Shown: positions 1-11,000 of the stretch, piece after piece
Layout: the number at the start of each line of letters is the position of its first letter
Position numbering within the stretch: the first letter of the stretch is position 1
Source of the DNA: Idiomarina baltica OS145
Lineage (GTDB): Bacteria; Pseudomonadota; Gammaproteobacteria; Enterobacterales; Alteromonadaceae
Direction of reading: 5' to 3'
Length of the DNA stretch: 64,000 nucleotides
Assembly (NCBI RefSeq): GCF_000152885.1
Contig: NZ_CH672409.1
Span: 9,548 to 73,547, forward strand
The notes under the pieces: generated by a model
Told to the model about the DNA's origin: nothing
The model's database searches: none
What the model saw: only the letters and a program-made list of their open reading frames with translations
Made by a program: the position numbers and the translations under genes

Positions 1-26
1 TAACGCTTTGAAAAAACAACACTTTA

Positions 27-527
27 TTAACTTTCTTTGTCGAGTACTTTTATAGTATAGGCAGGTACTTGATCATCCGACGCGGCAACAAATTGCCGCT
101 TAAGTTCTTGCCAGCTATGCGCTTTTTGATAATCAGGGAAGTATGTATCGCCTTCAACATCTAATTCGATTTCGGTAACATATAGACGGTCGCAATACGG
201 GAAAAAAAGTTCATATATTTTTCCTCCACCAATAATCATCAACTCTTCAGCATCCCCAGCGGCGGCAAATGCTTGGTCGACATTTGCCACCCAAATTACG
301 CCATTATCGGGGTCTTGGTGTCGATCGGGTTGCGAAGTTAATACAATATTCTTACGTCCTGGCAAGGGACGACCCAATGATTCAAACGTTCGCCGACCCA
401 TAACAATCGGCTTACCTAATGTAACTTTTTTGAAATATTGTAGCTCATTAGGAATATGCCATGGCATCGCATTGTCCTTTCCTATGACTCGATTATTCGC
501 CATCGCGGCTATCATAGAAACTTTCAT
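27..527 (-). CDS. folA: dihydrofolate reductase
   Basis: Dihydrofolate reductase (166 aa) reduces dihydrofolate to tetrahydrofolate with NADPH in the cytosol. The N-terminus has the family's nucleotide and substrate site, with MPWHIPNEL at residues 21-29. The VMGRRTFESLGRPLPGR block binds NADPH, and IIGGGKIYE lies near residue 100. The catalytic acid equivalent to E. coli Asp27 is a glutamate here (about residue 28), as in many other DHFRs. The length matches the family (about 160 aa). It lies downstream of obgE on the same strand with a 22-nt gap, so co-transcription is possible. Identification is secure. Confidence 0.97.
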   Translation of the reverse strand: MKVSMIAAMANNRVIGKDNAMPWHIPNELQYFKKVTLGKPIVMGRRTFESLGRPLPGRKNIVLTSQPDRHQDPDNGVIWVANVDQAFAAAGDAEELMIIGGGKIYELFFPYCDRLYVTEIELDVEGDTYFPDYQKAHSWQELKRQFVAASDDQVPAYTIKVLDKES

Positions 528-549
528 TGAATGTCGCCCTTTTTAGACA

Positions 550-1740
<1,191 letters not shown>

Positions 1741-1779
1741 TTAGAACAATTCTTGAGGATACTAAGGTTAGCACATATG

Positions 1780-1810
1780 AAAAAGCCCTGCCGTAAAGGC
1801 AGGGCTTTTC
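1780..1810 (-). terminator. rho-independent terminator after rpmA
   Basis: Perfect 8-bp stem GCCCTGCC (1785-1792) and GGCAGGGC (1798-1805), flanked by A-run and T-run, so it could act on either strand. Biologically it follows rplU-rpmA on the minus strand, where the stem is followed by TTTTT, and it precedes obgE. Confidence 0.8.
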
Positions 1811-1832
1811 AAATCTTTTGAGACAGCTGAAA

Positions 1833-2090
1833 TTAGTCAGTGATTACACTGATAAATTTACGATTTTTGCTGCCTTTAGTTTCGAAAGAAACTTTACCTT
1901 CCGCGGTCGCGAATAAGGTGTGATCTTTACCCATGCCTACGTTGCTACCAGCGTGGAATTTAGTACCACGTTGACGAACTAGGATGTTGCCTGCCAATAC
2001 AGACTCACCACCGAAACGCTTAACACCCAGACGTTTACTCTCTGAGTCACGACCGTTTTTAGTAGAACCACCAGCCTTTTTGTGTGCCAT
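1833..2090 (-). CDS. rpmA: 50S ribosomal protein L27
   Basis: L27 (85 aa) has its N-terminal tail near the peptidyl-transferase centre. The protein begins [16 protein letters not shown] with no cleavable extension of the Firmicutes type. The family core is visible ([31 protein letters not shown]). It is preceded by a clear AGGAG ribosome binding site and lies 18 nt after rplU, forming the standard L21-L27 operon. Confidence 0.98.
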   Translation of the reverse strand: MAHKKAGGSTKNGRDSESKRLGVKRFGGESVLAGNILVRQRGTKFHAGSNVGMGKDHTLFATAEGKVSFETKGSKNRKFISVITD

Positions 2091-2108
2091 GTGTCGTTAC
2101 TCCTTAAA

Positions 2109-2420
2109 TTAGCTGTTGATACCAGTGATTTTCACTTCTGTGAACCACTGACGGTGACCTTGTTGCTTACGTGAATGCTTACGACGACGGAATTTAACGA
2201 TCTTCACTTTGTCGCCACGACCGTGATCAACGATCTCAGCTGTCACTTTGCCACCTGATACTAACGGCGCACCGATTTTTACATCGTTGCCGTCAGAAAC
2301 CATAAGAACCTGGTCGAACTCAACTACGTCTCCGGTAGCTGCTTCCAGTTTTTCCAGGCGGACGATTTGGCCTTCAGTCACACGGTGCTGCTTACCGCCA
2401 CTTTGGAATACTGCGTACAT
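2109..2420 (-). CDS. rplU: 50S ribosomal protein L21
   Basis: L21 (103 aa) starting [14 protein letters not shown], which is the family's normal N-terminus. The open frame continues 35 codons upstream to 2525. I reject that longer start because a good sigma70 promoter lies inside it (2468-2496) and a GGAG ribosome binding site stands just before the ATG at 2420. The C-terminal [14 protein letters not shown] segment is the basic rRNA-binding part. First gene of the rplU-rpmA operon, divergent from ispB as in E. coli. Confidence 0.97.
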   Translation of the reverse strand: MYAVFQSGGKQHRVTEGQIVRLEKLEAATGDVVEFDQVLMVSDGNDVKIGAPLVSGGKVTAEIVDHGRGDKVKIVKFRRRKHSRKQQGHRQWFTEVKITGINS

Positions 2421-2467
2421 AGTAATCTCCACTGCCATTAGGCACTCGAATTTAAAATAGGTCGCGA

Positions 2468-2496
2468 ATTCTACTGAATAAACAACAGGATCGCAA
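2468..2496 (-). promoter_or_regulatory. sigma70 promoter of rplU-rpmA
   Basis: On the minus strand: -35 TTGCGA (2491-2496), a 17-nt spacer, and -10 TAGAAT (2468-2473). Predicted transcription start is near 2461, giving an rplU leader of about 40 nt. Spacing and hexamers are close to consensus. The promoter lies within the open frame upstream of L21, which supports the shorter L21 start. Confidence 0.65.
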
Positions 2497-2632
2497 GTAG
2501 TTTCTGGTGTTCTTTTATGATTCATTTGCGCACTTTTTCGAGTTATTCAACGTCGTTGCCAATGGCTAGCAACGCACGCTCATATATTGTAACATCCCAT
2601 CTCCGTTAAATTTACGTAAAGCATCTCATATT

Positions 2633-3607
2633 ATGATGGATCTGAAGTCCATTAACGATCTCGCACAAAAAGACATGCAAGGCGTTAACGCGCTCATTGG
2701 CGAACAGTTAAGCTCCGATGTAGCGCTGATCAATCAACTGGGCATGTATATTGTGAATAGTGGCGGTAAGCGACTGCGCCCTCTGCTTGCTGTTCTCTCA
2801 TGTCGTGCACTCGGTTATGAAGGCCGTGCCCACCTATCGCTGGCGACTATTATCGAATTTATTCACACCGCAACGTTGCTGCATGACGATGTCGTTGATG
2901 AGTCGGAACTGCGCCGTGGTCGCAAGACCGCTAACGCGGTATTTGGTAATGAAGCCTCGGTACTCGTTGGTGACTTTCTATATACCCGCGCGTTCCAAAT
3001 GATGGTTCAGCTCGACTCAATGACGATTTTGAGTATTTTAGCGGATGCCACGAACGTGATCGCAGAGGGTGAGGTTTTGCAATTGATGAACTGTAATGAT
3101 CCGGACACCACCGAAGCACGCTACTTTGATGTCATTTATGGCAAAACGGCGAAGTTGTTTGAGGCTGCGACACAACTGGCTGGCGTGCTTACCGAACAAG
3201 ACAGCACAGTGACCGAACAATTGGCTGACTATGGTCGCTATTTAGGCACCGCGTTCCAATTGGTCGACGACCTGATGGATTATACATCCGATAGTCAAAC
3301 CATGGGCAAAAACGCGGGCGATGATCTCGCTGAGGGTAAACCGACACTGCCACTGTTATACGCGATGTGGCATGGTGATGAAGCTGCTCGCAAGTTGATT
3401 CGAGAAGCCATAGAACAAGGTGATGGGCGCGAACACTTAGAAACCGTGCTTGCGGCTATGCACGCCACGGGCGCGCTCGAGTACACTCGTCAAAAAGCGC
3501 TTGAGGTGGCGCAGCAGGCGCGGGAGAGTTTAGCCGTTTTACCTGAATCAGATTATAAGCAAGCGTTGATCGCGCTGACTCATTTAGCGGTTGATCGCGT
3601 CGCATAA
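2633..3607 (+). CDS. ispB: octaprenyl diphosphate synthase
   Basis: Trans-polyprenyl diphosphate synthase (324 aa; the second Met at 2636 is an equally possible start) that makes the ubiquinone side-chain precursor from FPP and IPP. The first Asp-rich motif is HDDVVDE (D85, D86, D89), followed by LRRG. The second is LVDDLMDY near residue 215. The KRLRP motif near residues 47-51 binds IPP diphosphate. It is divergent from rplU, the conserved gammaproteobacterial arrangement, and ends at a bidirectional terminator shared with mdh. Confidence 0.96.
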   Translation: MMDLKSINDLAQKDMQGVNALIGEQLSSDVALINQLGMYIVNSGGKRLRPLLAVLSCRALGYEGRAHLSLATIIEFIHTATLLHDDVVDESELRRGRKTANAVFGNEASVLVGDFLYTRAFQMMVQLDSMTILSILADATNVIAEGEVLQLMNCNDPDTTEARYFDVIYGKTAKLFEAATQLAGVLTEQDSTVTEQLADYGRYLGTAFQLVDDLMDYTSDSQTMGKNAGDDLAEGKPTLPLLYAMWHGDEAARKLIREAIEQGDGREHLETVLAAMHATGALEYTRQKALEVAQQARESLAVLPESDYKQALIALTHLAVDRVA

Positions 3608-3633
3608 TTAGGCTCATCACATAAATCAAACAT

Positions 3634-3666
3634 AAAAAAACCGCATGCAAGCATGCGGTTTTTTTG
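3634..3666. terminator. bidirectional terminator between ispB and mdh
   Basis: Perfect 8-bp stem CCGCATGC (3641-3648) and GCATGCGG (3651-3658) with A7 before and T7 after. It serves the convergent ispB (plus) and mdh (minus). Confidence 0.9.
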
Positions 3667-3678
3667 TTCGCTTCGCGA

Positions 3679-4611
3679 TTAAGATGCGAAGTCGATACCT
3701 TTTTGGATATCGCCTTTCAAACCGTCGAGCATGTCATCCATGCACTTTTGTTCGAATGCGCTTAACTCACCGTAAGATAGGATTTCTTCTGCACCATTCT
3801 TGCCTAAGCGAACTGGCTGTGCGAAGAATTTAGCGTTATCACCAGGACCTTCAACGTAAGTGCACTCGATAGTGTCCTGACCTTGCAAGCCGTTAACTAA
3901 TGACAAGCAGAAACGAGCTGCGGCTTGACCCATTGATAATGTTGCAGAACCGCCGCCTGCTTTCGCTTCAACAACTTCGGTACCCGCATTCTGGATACGG
4001 TGAGTCAAATCTTTGATTTCCTGCTCAGTAAACTCAACGCCTTCGACTTGTGACAACAGTGGCAGAATCGTCGTGCCGCTGTGACCGCCAATTACTGGCA
4101 CAGTGACATTAGCAGGATTCAAACCACGCAGTTCAGCAACAAAAGCTTCAGAACGGATAACGTCAAGTGTCGTTACGCCGAAAAGTTTTTGTTTATTATA
4201 AACGCCCTTTTGCTTCAATACTTCAGCCGCAATAGGAACCGTTGTATTCACTGGGTTAGTAATGATACCGACGCAAGCGTCTGGACAGTTATCTGCGACA
4301 CCTTCAACAAGGTTTTTAACGATGCCGGCGTTCATGTTGAACAGGTCAGAGCGGTCCATACCTGGCTTACGCGGAACACCTGCTGGAATCAAAACGATAT
4401 CGCTACCGACGAGTGCTGACGCTAAATCGTCTTTACCATAACCGGTAACTTTTACGTCGGTTGGGATGTGGCTCAGATCAACCGCTACACCAGGAACAAC
4501 TGGGGCAACGTCATATAAAGACAGTTCAGAACCCGCAGGTAGTTGAGTTTTTAACAACAAAGATAACGCCTGGCCGATACCACCGGCCGCACCTAATACG
4601 GCTACTTTCAT
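3679..4611 (-). CDS. mdh: malate dehydrogenase
   Basis: NAD-dependent malate dehydrogenase (310 aa) of the E. coli type, interconverting malate and oxaloacetate in the TCA cycle. The N-terminal dinucleotide-binding loop is GAAGGIGQ. Substrate-binding arginines are in the [11 protein letters not shown] segment. The catalytic His is in the [13 protein letters not shown] segment. ACGGAG lies a few bases before the ATG. It is divergent from argR, the same arrangement as in Enterobacteria and Vibrio. Confidence 0.98.
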   Translation of the reverse strand: MKVAVLGAAGGIGQALSLLLKTQLPAGSELSLYDVAPVVPGVAVDLSHIPTDVKVTGYGKDDLASALVGSDIVLIPAGVPRKPGMDRSDLFNMNAGIVKNLVEGVADNCPDACVGIITNPVNTTVPIAAEVLKQKGVYNKQKLFGVTTLDVIRSEAFVAELRGLNPANVTVPVIGGHSGTTILPLLSQVEGVEFTEQEIKDLTHRIQNAGTEVVEAKAGGGSATLSMGQAAARFCLSLVNGLQGQDTIECTYVEGPGDNAKFFAQPVRLGKNGAEEILSYGELSAFEQKCMDDMLDGLKGDIQKGIDFAS

Positions 4612-4650
4612 CTCAGACTCCGTTTTTATGTTGGATTAGTGACTGCATAA

Positions 4651-4667
4651 GCATAGAATAGTTATGC
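4651..4667. promoter_or_regulatory. inverted repeat in mdh/argR intergenic region (possible ARG box)
   Basis: GCATA (4651-4655) and TATGC (4663-4667) flank an AT-rich centre, and the outer sequence TGCATAAG...TTATGC adds symmetry. It lies between the divergent mdh and argR starts, where ArgR autoregulation would be expected. The match to the 18-bp ARG box is loose, so this is tentative. Confidence 0.25.
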
Positions 4668-4733
4668 GGATATGGCGCAAAACTGTACTCCAATAGGGCT
4701 TAAAATACAAATAAACTGATCTAGGCGAAGGGC

Positions 4734-5213
4734 ATGACACAAGCAAAACTACTGGCAGCATTTAAAGCATTATTGAAAGAAGAACGCTACGGTTCACAAG
4801 GTGAAATCGTTGAGGCACTCAAGCAACAAGGCTTTAGCAATGTCAGTCAATCCAAGGTTTCGCGTATGCTCAGTAAGCATGGTGCAGTGCGAACACGGAA
4901 TGCTAAACAAGAGATGGTGTACTGTTTACCTGCCGAAATATCAGTGCCCTCGGCTAAAGCACCATTAAACCAACTTGTTTTGGATATTCAGCACAATGAT
5001 GTCATGGTCATTATTCGTACTAGCCCGGGTGCCGCACAACTCATTGCTCGCTTACTTGATTCAGTCGGTAAAAAGGAAGGCGTACTTGGAACCATCGCGG
5101 GCGACGACACCATTTTTATCGCGCCGTTAAAGGTCTCTGAGATCGATTTTACCTTAGAAAAAGTAAAGTCGTTATTTGAGGCACACTCGGTTGTACCGGA
5201 CAACGAAAATTAA
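4734..5213 (+). CDS. argR: arginine repressor ArgR
   Basis: Arginine-responsive hexameric repressor (159 aa). The N-terminal winged helix-turn-helix spans about residues 1-75 ([30 protein letters not shown]). The C-terminal oligomerisation and arginine-binding domain contains [13 protein letters not shown], with the conserved Asp pair that contacts arginine. Divergent from mdh, as in other Gammaproteobacteria. It probably regulates itself and arginine genes elsewhere. Confidence 0.97.
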   Translation: MTQAKLLAAFKALLKEERYGSQGEIVEALKQQGFSNVSQSKVSRMLSKHGAVRTRNAKQEMVYCLPAEISVPSAKAPLNQLVLDIQHNDVMVIIRTSPGAAQLIARLLDSVGKKEGVLGTIAGDDTIFIAPLKVSEIDFTLEKVKSLFEAHSVVPDNEN

Positions 5214-5229
5214 ATAGCGATTCGCGGGC

Positions 5230-6165
5230 TCAGCAAGCCGAGCGTTCTACACTCAATGCCAGAAACGCCCGGCTCGGCACGAAGAATGCCGAATTGATTG
5301 TGGCTTGCGTGTAATCGAGCAAAGGGTCGTATTGGTTCGAGTCATCTTCTTGATAGCGCTGCTTGAGCCAGTTCACTACGGCCTTTGGCTGGCATGTAAA
5401 ATACATCGCTAACATACCCTGCTCTCGCGTATCACCCCACGCCATATTTTGCCGTAATAAAGGAATAGGTTGCTCATTTTTATCAAGCAAGCGCGTTTTA
5501 CTGGCATGAGTGACACCGATAATGTCGGCCTCGGGTAACTTTTCCGAGGTGACTTTATCACGTCCTAATACCTGCTCCTGACGCTCAATACCGAGATAGT
5601 CCCAACGCTTTAAATCATGTTTAAACTTTTGCACGAACAGATAACTACTGTGCTCAAACAAGTCACTTTGTTGTTTGTCGATTAGCGCTACATTTCGACG
5701 GCGTAAACCACGTGGATTATCAGGCGCATCAACGAATCCCATCAGATCACGGCCATCGAGATAACGGAAGCTATGAATATGCTCCGCGATTTCGATATCA
5801 TAACCCAACCACTCATTAAGTGTGCGAGCGGCTAAGTAATTGGCATCATAGCGATCTGATCGGAGGTTAATCAGCAAATCGAACACCTGCTCGGGCGCAT
5901 CTCTATGGCCCTCTCGCAGCTCGGGGAAGCTACCAAAGCCCTCGGGACGATGCTCAGGATAAAGAATATCCCAATACTCACTGCCAATGGCGATAAACCC
6001 ATTCAACATCGCTTCCGAGAAGCGATCGCTGAGTTCATCTATAATCGATGGAATACGAGCAATTTTGCGACGCATGACATCAACATCATCCGTCATGACA
6101 TGGCAAAACAAAGTGAGTCCATGTAGATTAGGCTCGTCACAAATTCCGGATTGCGCTTTAAACAA
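5230..6165 (-). CDS. DyP-type heme peroxidase (YfeX-like)
   Basis: Dye-decolorizing peroxidase family protein (311 aa), heme-dependent, expected in the cytoplasm because no signal peptide is visible. Family landmarks: distal Asp in GFVDAPDN (D146), proximal heme-ligand His in VTHAS (H220) and distal Arg in PLLRQNMAWG (R238). The canonical GxxDG signature reads GFVDA here, with Ala in place of the last Gly. The gene is convergent with argR and divergent from the DUF885 peptidase. No encapsulin gene is adjacent. The physiological substrate is unknown. Confidence 0.85.
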   Translation of the reverse strand: MFKAQSGICDEPNLHGLTLFCHVMTDDVDVMRRKIARIPSIIDELSDRFSEAMLNGFIAIGSEYWDILYPEHRPEGFGSFPELREGHRDAPEQVFDLLINLRSDRYDANYLAARTLNEWLGYDIEIAEHIHSFRYLDGRDLMGFVDAPDNPRGLRRRNVALIDKQQSDLFEHSSYLFVQKFKHDLKRWDYLGIERQEQVLGRDKVTSEKLPEADIIGVTHASKTRLLDKNEQPIPLLRQNMAWGDTREQGMLAMYFTCQPKAVVNWLKQRYQEDDSNQYDPLLDYTQATINSAFFVPSRAFLALSVERSAC

Positions 6166-6272
6166 AGTGTATCTCCGTTCCAGTTAAACGTTGTTTTAGT
6201 TATTTTTACATTCATCGGAACTGCAGGCATTATAGAATGCCTGTAAATCACACAGAATCGCAAGGAAAAATC

Positions 6273-8030
6273 ATGCGCCAATTGATTTTAGCCGCCAGTA
6301 TTGTCTCACTGGTGTCGTGTGCAAGCCAATCGCATACACCGCCGAACGCTGAAACTCATCAAGTCAGTCAGCAAACTTCATTGACCGAGTCGTTTCATAC
6401 ACTGGCCAATACTGTTTGGGAAGACTTATCAGCAAGCCATAAAACGGCATTACCGGACATGTCCCCAGCGGCACTTAATGCGCGTTATCAGAAGCACGCA
6501 AAGTGGTTAGCACAACTTGATGCGATTGATGTCAGCCAGCTCAGTTCTCAAGATCGCATTAACCATGCAATGATCTCATATTCACTTAAAAATAGCGTCG
6601 ACGAGTATCGCTTTAAAGCTCATTATATGCCACTCACTGCAGAGGGCTCATTTCATTCGTCATTGGCGTTCATGCCAGGTAATACGCGGTTTGAGTCGGC
6701 TCAGGATTATCGCGACTACCTTAGTAAGCTAGCAACTATCCAGCGGTACATGACACAACAAACTGACTGGCTGCGTAAGGCTATTGAGGAAGGCTATACG
6801 CAACCGAAAGCAGCGATGGAAGGATTTGAAGAAAGTATCCTTGCCTATATTGTGCAAGATCCTGAGCAAAGTGTTTATTTTGACCCGTTCAAACAGCAAC
6901 CTCGCTTTGTTGATGATGCCACTTGGGCTGAATTGCAACAACAAGCGCGTAACGTCATCGATAACCAGATTATGCCAGCTTACGATGACTACTTTACTTT
7001 TATGGTCACCGAGTACTTGCCGAACTCACGTGATTCAATCGGCGCTTATGACTTACCTAATGGAAAAGCGTTTTATAAGAACCGTATCGAGCATTACACG
7101 ACAACCGACATGACCGCCGAAGAAATCCACGAAATTGGGTTGAGCGAAGTTAAGCGTATTCGTGCAGAAATGGATGAAGTAATTGCGGAATCAGGCTTTG
7201 ACGGTGATTTTGATGAATTCGTTGAATTCTTGCGTACCGATGAGCAGTTTTATGCAGACACGCCGGAAGAGTTGCTCGCAACCGCTGCGTTGGTCGCAAA
7301 AAAGATGGATGGTAAACTACCCGGCTTATTCAAAACGTTGCCACGTAAGCCCTATGGTATTGCGCCTGTACCAGACGAGATTGCTCCCAAGTACACAACC
7401 GGTCGTTATAAAGGCTCAAACCGTGCTGACCAAGCGGGCTATTATTGGGTAAATACTTATGCATTGGATCGTCGTCCACTGTATCAAATCCCCGCATTGA
7501 CCCTGCACGAGGCCGTGCCAGGTCACCATTTGCAGAATGCAATCGCCGGAGAGATGAAAAATGTGCCAGAGTATCGCCAGCAAACTTATATTTCTGCTTT
7601 TGGTGAAGGCTGGGGCTTGTACTCTGAATATTTAGGTTTAGAAGCTGGTTTTTATCAAGACCCATACAGCAACTTTGGTCGCTTAAGCTATGAAATGTGG
7701 CGTGCAGCACGTTTAGTAGTGGATACGGGTATGCATGCTATGGGTTGGAGCCGTGAGCGTGCGATTGACTTTATGGCGAGCAACACAGCGCTATCGTTAC
7801 ATAACGTGAAAACTGAAATTGATCGCTATATCACTTGGCCCGCTCAGGCACTGTCCTATAAGCTGGGTGAGTTGAAAATCAAAGCACTGCGCAAGCGGGC
7901 AGAAGACGAGCTTGGTAGTGATTTTGATCTACGCGAGTTCCACGATGCGATACTCGAGAACGGCAGTGTGCCACTGGATGTGTTAGAACAGCATATTAAT
8001 CAATGGATTGATGACCAAAAGTCGGCCTAA
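6273..8030 (+). CDS. DUF885 family lipoprotein, putative metallopeptidase
   Basis: Member of the DUF885 family (585 aa from the ATG at 6273, which has AAGGA 6-10 nt upstream; the open frame extends 12 codons further). The N-terminus is a lipoprotein signal with lipobox LVSC, so it is probably anchored in the envelope. The putative zinc site is LHEAVPGHHLQ (H412, E413, H418/H419), with a downstream conserved GEGWGLYSE that probably gives another ligand. The substrate is not known from sequence; related proteins are assumed to be peptidases. It ends at a strong bidirectional terminator. Confidence 0.85.
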   Translation: MRQLILAASIVSLVSCASQSHTPPNAETHQVSQQTSLTESFHTLANTVWEDLSASHKTALPDMSPAALNARYQKHAKWLAQLDAIDVSQLSSQDRINHAMISYSLKNSVDEYRFKAHYMPLTAEGSFHSSLAFMPGNTRFESAQDYRDYLSKLATIQRYMTQQTDWLRKAIEEGYTQPKAAMEGFEESILAYIVQDPEQSVYFDPFKQQPRFVDDATWAELQQQARNVIDNQIMPAYDDYFTFMVTEYLPNSRDSIGAYDLPNGKAFYKNRIEHYTTTDMTAEEIHEIGLSEVKRIRAEMDEVIAESGFDGDFDEFVEFLRTDEQFYADTPEELLATAALVAKKMDGKLPGLFKTLPRKPYGIAPVPDEIAPKYTTGRYKGSNRADQAGYYWVNTYALDRRPLYQIPALTLHEAVPGHHLQNAIAGEMKNVPEYRQQTYISAFGEGWGLYSEYLGLEAGFYQDPYSNFGRLSYEMWRAARLVVDTGMHAMGWSRERAIDFMASNTALSLHNVKTEIDRYITWPAQALSYKLGELKIKALRKRAEDELGSDFDLREFHDAILENGSVPLDVLEQHINQWIDDQKSA

Positions 8031-8049
8031 CCAAGACGACTGATAAATA

Positions 8050-8080
8050 AAAGGCTTGCCAAATACGGCAAGCCTTTTTT
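8050..8080. terminator. bidirectional terminator between DUF885 gene and RND pump
   Basis: Perfect stem GGCTTGCC (8053-8060) and GGCAAGCC (8067-8074), followed by T6 on the plus strand and preceded by A's. It serves the two convergent genes. Confidence 0.88.
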
Positions 8081-8098
8081 ATGAGCCGATGTTATCGA

Positions 8099-11000
8099 CT
8101 ACGATGATTGAGGTGTTTTAACTCGCTGCACAACCGCATACATCACAGGGACCACAAACAATGTCAGTACCGTGGCAAAACCTAAACCAAACATAATGAC
8201 CGTCGCCATACTGGCAAAGAAATCATCCAGTAATAGCGGTAACATCCCTAATATCGTTGTTGCGGCGGCCATAAATACCGGCCGGACACGACTGACCGAA
8301 GCATCGACCAAGGCTTGATAAGCAGGTTTGCCCTCCTCAAGCTCGACATTAACCTGTTCAAGCAACACAACACCGTTTTTGATTAGCATGCCTGAAAGAC
8401 TGAGAAAGCCCAATAATGCCATAAAGCCGAAGGGCATATTCAGTACTAATAAGCCCAACGTGACGCCCACAATCGATAACGGTACCGTGGTCCACAGCAC
8501 AGTCGCTAAACGCATCGAATTGAACAACAATACGGTGATAATGAACATCGCGAGAAATCCGAGTGGTAAAGAACCAAACAGAGCCTTCTGAGCTTTATTG
8601 GATGCCTCATGCTCACCGCCCCACTCTATAGAATAGCCCAGCGGTAGTGCCATGTTATCAATCTTAGGTTGTACTCGTGCAAATACAGCCGCCGCCGTTT
8701 CGTTACCGAGCACGTCGTGATCGGCCATCACTGTCAGCGTCCGTTTTCTATCACGACGCATGATCAGGGCGTTTTCCCAGACCACATTAATATCTTGAAC
8801 CACTTGTCCTAGCGGTAAGTAGCGATCAAGCACAGGACTGTATATTTGCAATTCGCGCCAGTTATCCAAGTCAACTCGCTCTTGAGCCGGCGCGCGCGAG
8901 ATAATCGGTAATAAATCAGTTCCATCGCGATAAATGCCAACGGTGCGACCCTCAAAGTTGGTTTTGAGTAAGTGGTCTACATCCTGCTTAGTAATACCGA
9001 GTCGCCGTGCGGCCGCTTCATCAAACTGCGGTCGAAGCAATTTCGTCTTTTGGCGCCAATCATGACGAATATTCATCGCCCCTGGATCGTCGCGTAAAAT
9101 TGTCTCAGCTTGCTGAGCCAGTTTGCGTAAGACCTCTGGATCGGGACCGCTGATGCGCGCTTCTATCTTAGCAGGCGTTGCTGGACCAATATTGACACGT
9201 ATGAGTTTATCTTCGACCTGAGGGTGATGTTCTCTTAGGTACTGACGTGTGTCTGCCATGACATTCAACATGGTGTCTTTGTCAGCGACCCTTACGATCA
9301 ACTGCGCGTAACTTTCGTAAGACTTTTCGACCAAGTAAGTCAGGGTAAAGCGCGGTGCTCCCTGACCAACGGTGGTCGCAACTGAGGCGACTTCTGGTTG
9401 CGCCAATAAGTATTGCTCAGCACGTCTTGCATCTTGAGACGTAAAACGAATGTCAGTGCCTTCTGGATACCAAAGGTCGACGTAAAACATGGGAGTCGTC
9501 GACGGTGGAAAAAATGCCTGTTTAACTTGTTTGAAGCCCACCGCCGAAGTGACCAAGAGCGCCAGCATCGCTAACATGGTCAGCAAACGATGCTGCAAGC
9601 ACCACGATAATACACGTCGATAACCTTTAAACACCGGATGACCATACACATCATCACCATCCGCCGCCAATTTATCCCCCTCTTTATACATTCGGTCGGC
9701 TAAGAATGGAATAAGTGTCAGCGCGGTTATCCAACTGAGTAGTAACGAAATCAACAACACCCAAAACAGGCTTCCGGCAAATTCCCCCGTCGCGTCAGAA
9801 GATAACCCGATAGGCGCAAAGGCGATAATGCCAATCACGGTGGCACCGAGTAGTGGCCATTGATTCTGGCGCACCACCGTCACCGCGGCTCTAAGCTTTG
9901 TTTGTCCGCGTTGCATACCGACCATCATGCCATCGGCAATAACAATGGCGTTATCCACCAGCATACCCAGCGCAATGATGAGCGCTCCTAGTGACACCCG
10001 CTGGAGGTTGATATCAAAAATATTCATGAAGATGAACGTGCCCAATACGGTTAATAGCAGCACGCCACCAATGAGAATCCCACTGCGAAAGCCCATACTC
10101 AGTAAAAGAGCGATAATCACAATGACTACGGCTTCGACCAAATTCATCAAGAAATTATCGACCGAGTTTTCGACCTCGTGTGGCTGGTCGTAAATACGCT
10201 CTACGCTCATGCCCACGGGTTGAGCATAACTCAACTCGTCCAAACGTTGGTTAATACGCTGCCCCACGTCAACCACGTTGACATTATCTGCAAATGAGAC
10301 GCCTAGCCAAATTGAGGGTTGTCCATTGAAGCGTACAATATGACTGGGGATTTCTTTGGTATCTCGGTAAATCTGTGCGACGTCACGTAAGTAAATCCGT
10401 TGCTCGGCTCCCGGATTACTAATCACCAAATTAGCAAGCTCTTCCACGGATTCAAATTCACCTGTTGTGGCAATCCGAAAGCGCTCCTCGTCTACCGTGA
10501 CTCGCCCAGCATCGGCCACGGTATTTTGTGTGGTTAGCAAGTTAGCGATACGACTCGTGGGAATACCAACATTTGAGAGCTTTGACCGTGATACTTCAAC
10601 AATCACCTGCTCTTGCTGTTCGCCACTGGCGATCACTTTGCCGACGCCCTCCACCAGCACCAATTCACGACGTAGGAAATCTGCGTAATATTCGATGTCT
10701 TGATAATCATAACCGTCACCGGTAATGGCGAGCAGCACACCATAAACATCAGCGAAATCGTCACGAATGATCGGTTGTTGTGTTCCGGGCGGTAAATTAC
10801 GCGCGCTGTCATTGATTTTACGGCGCAATTCATCCCAAATTTGCTCTAGATCATCAGCGCGATAAGTGGACTTCATTTCAACGGTTATTTGCGAAAGGCC
10901 GGGCTTCGAGATAGAGCGAATATTATCAACGTAACTGAGCGACTGGATGGCATTTTCAAGTGGGTAAGTAACCTCTTCTTCGACTTGTTGTGCCGATGAG

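Noticed and set aside
2421-2525. N-terminal extension of rplU to 2525
   Set aside because: The promoter (-10 at 2468-2473) lies inside it and L21 normally starts at [11 protein letters not shown], which has its own ribosome binding site.
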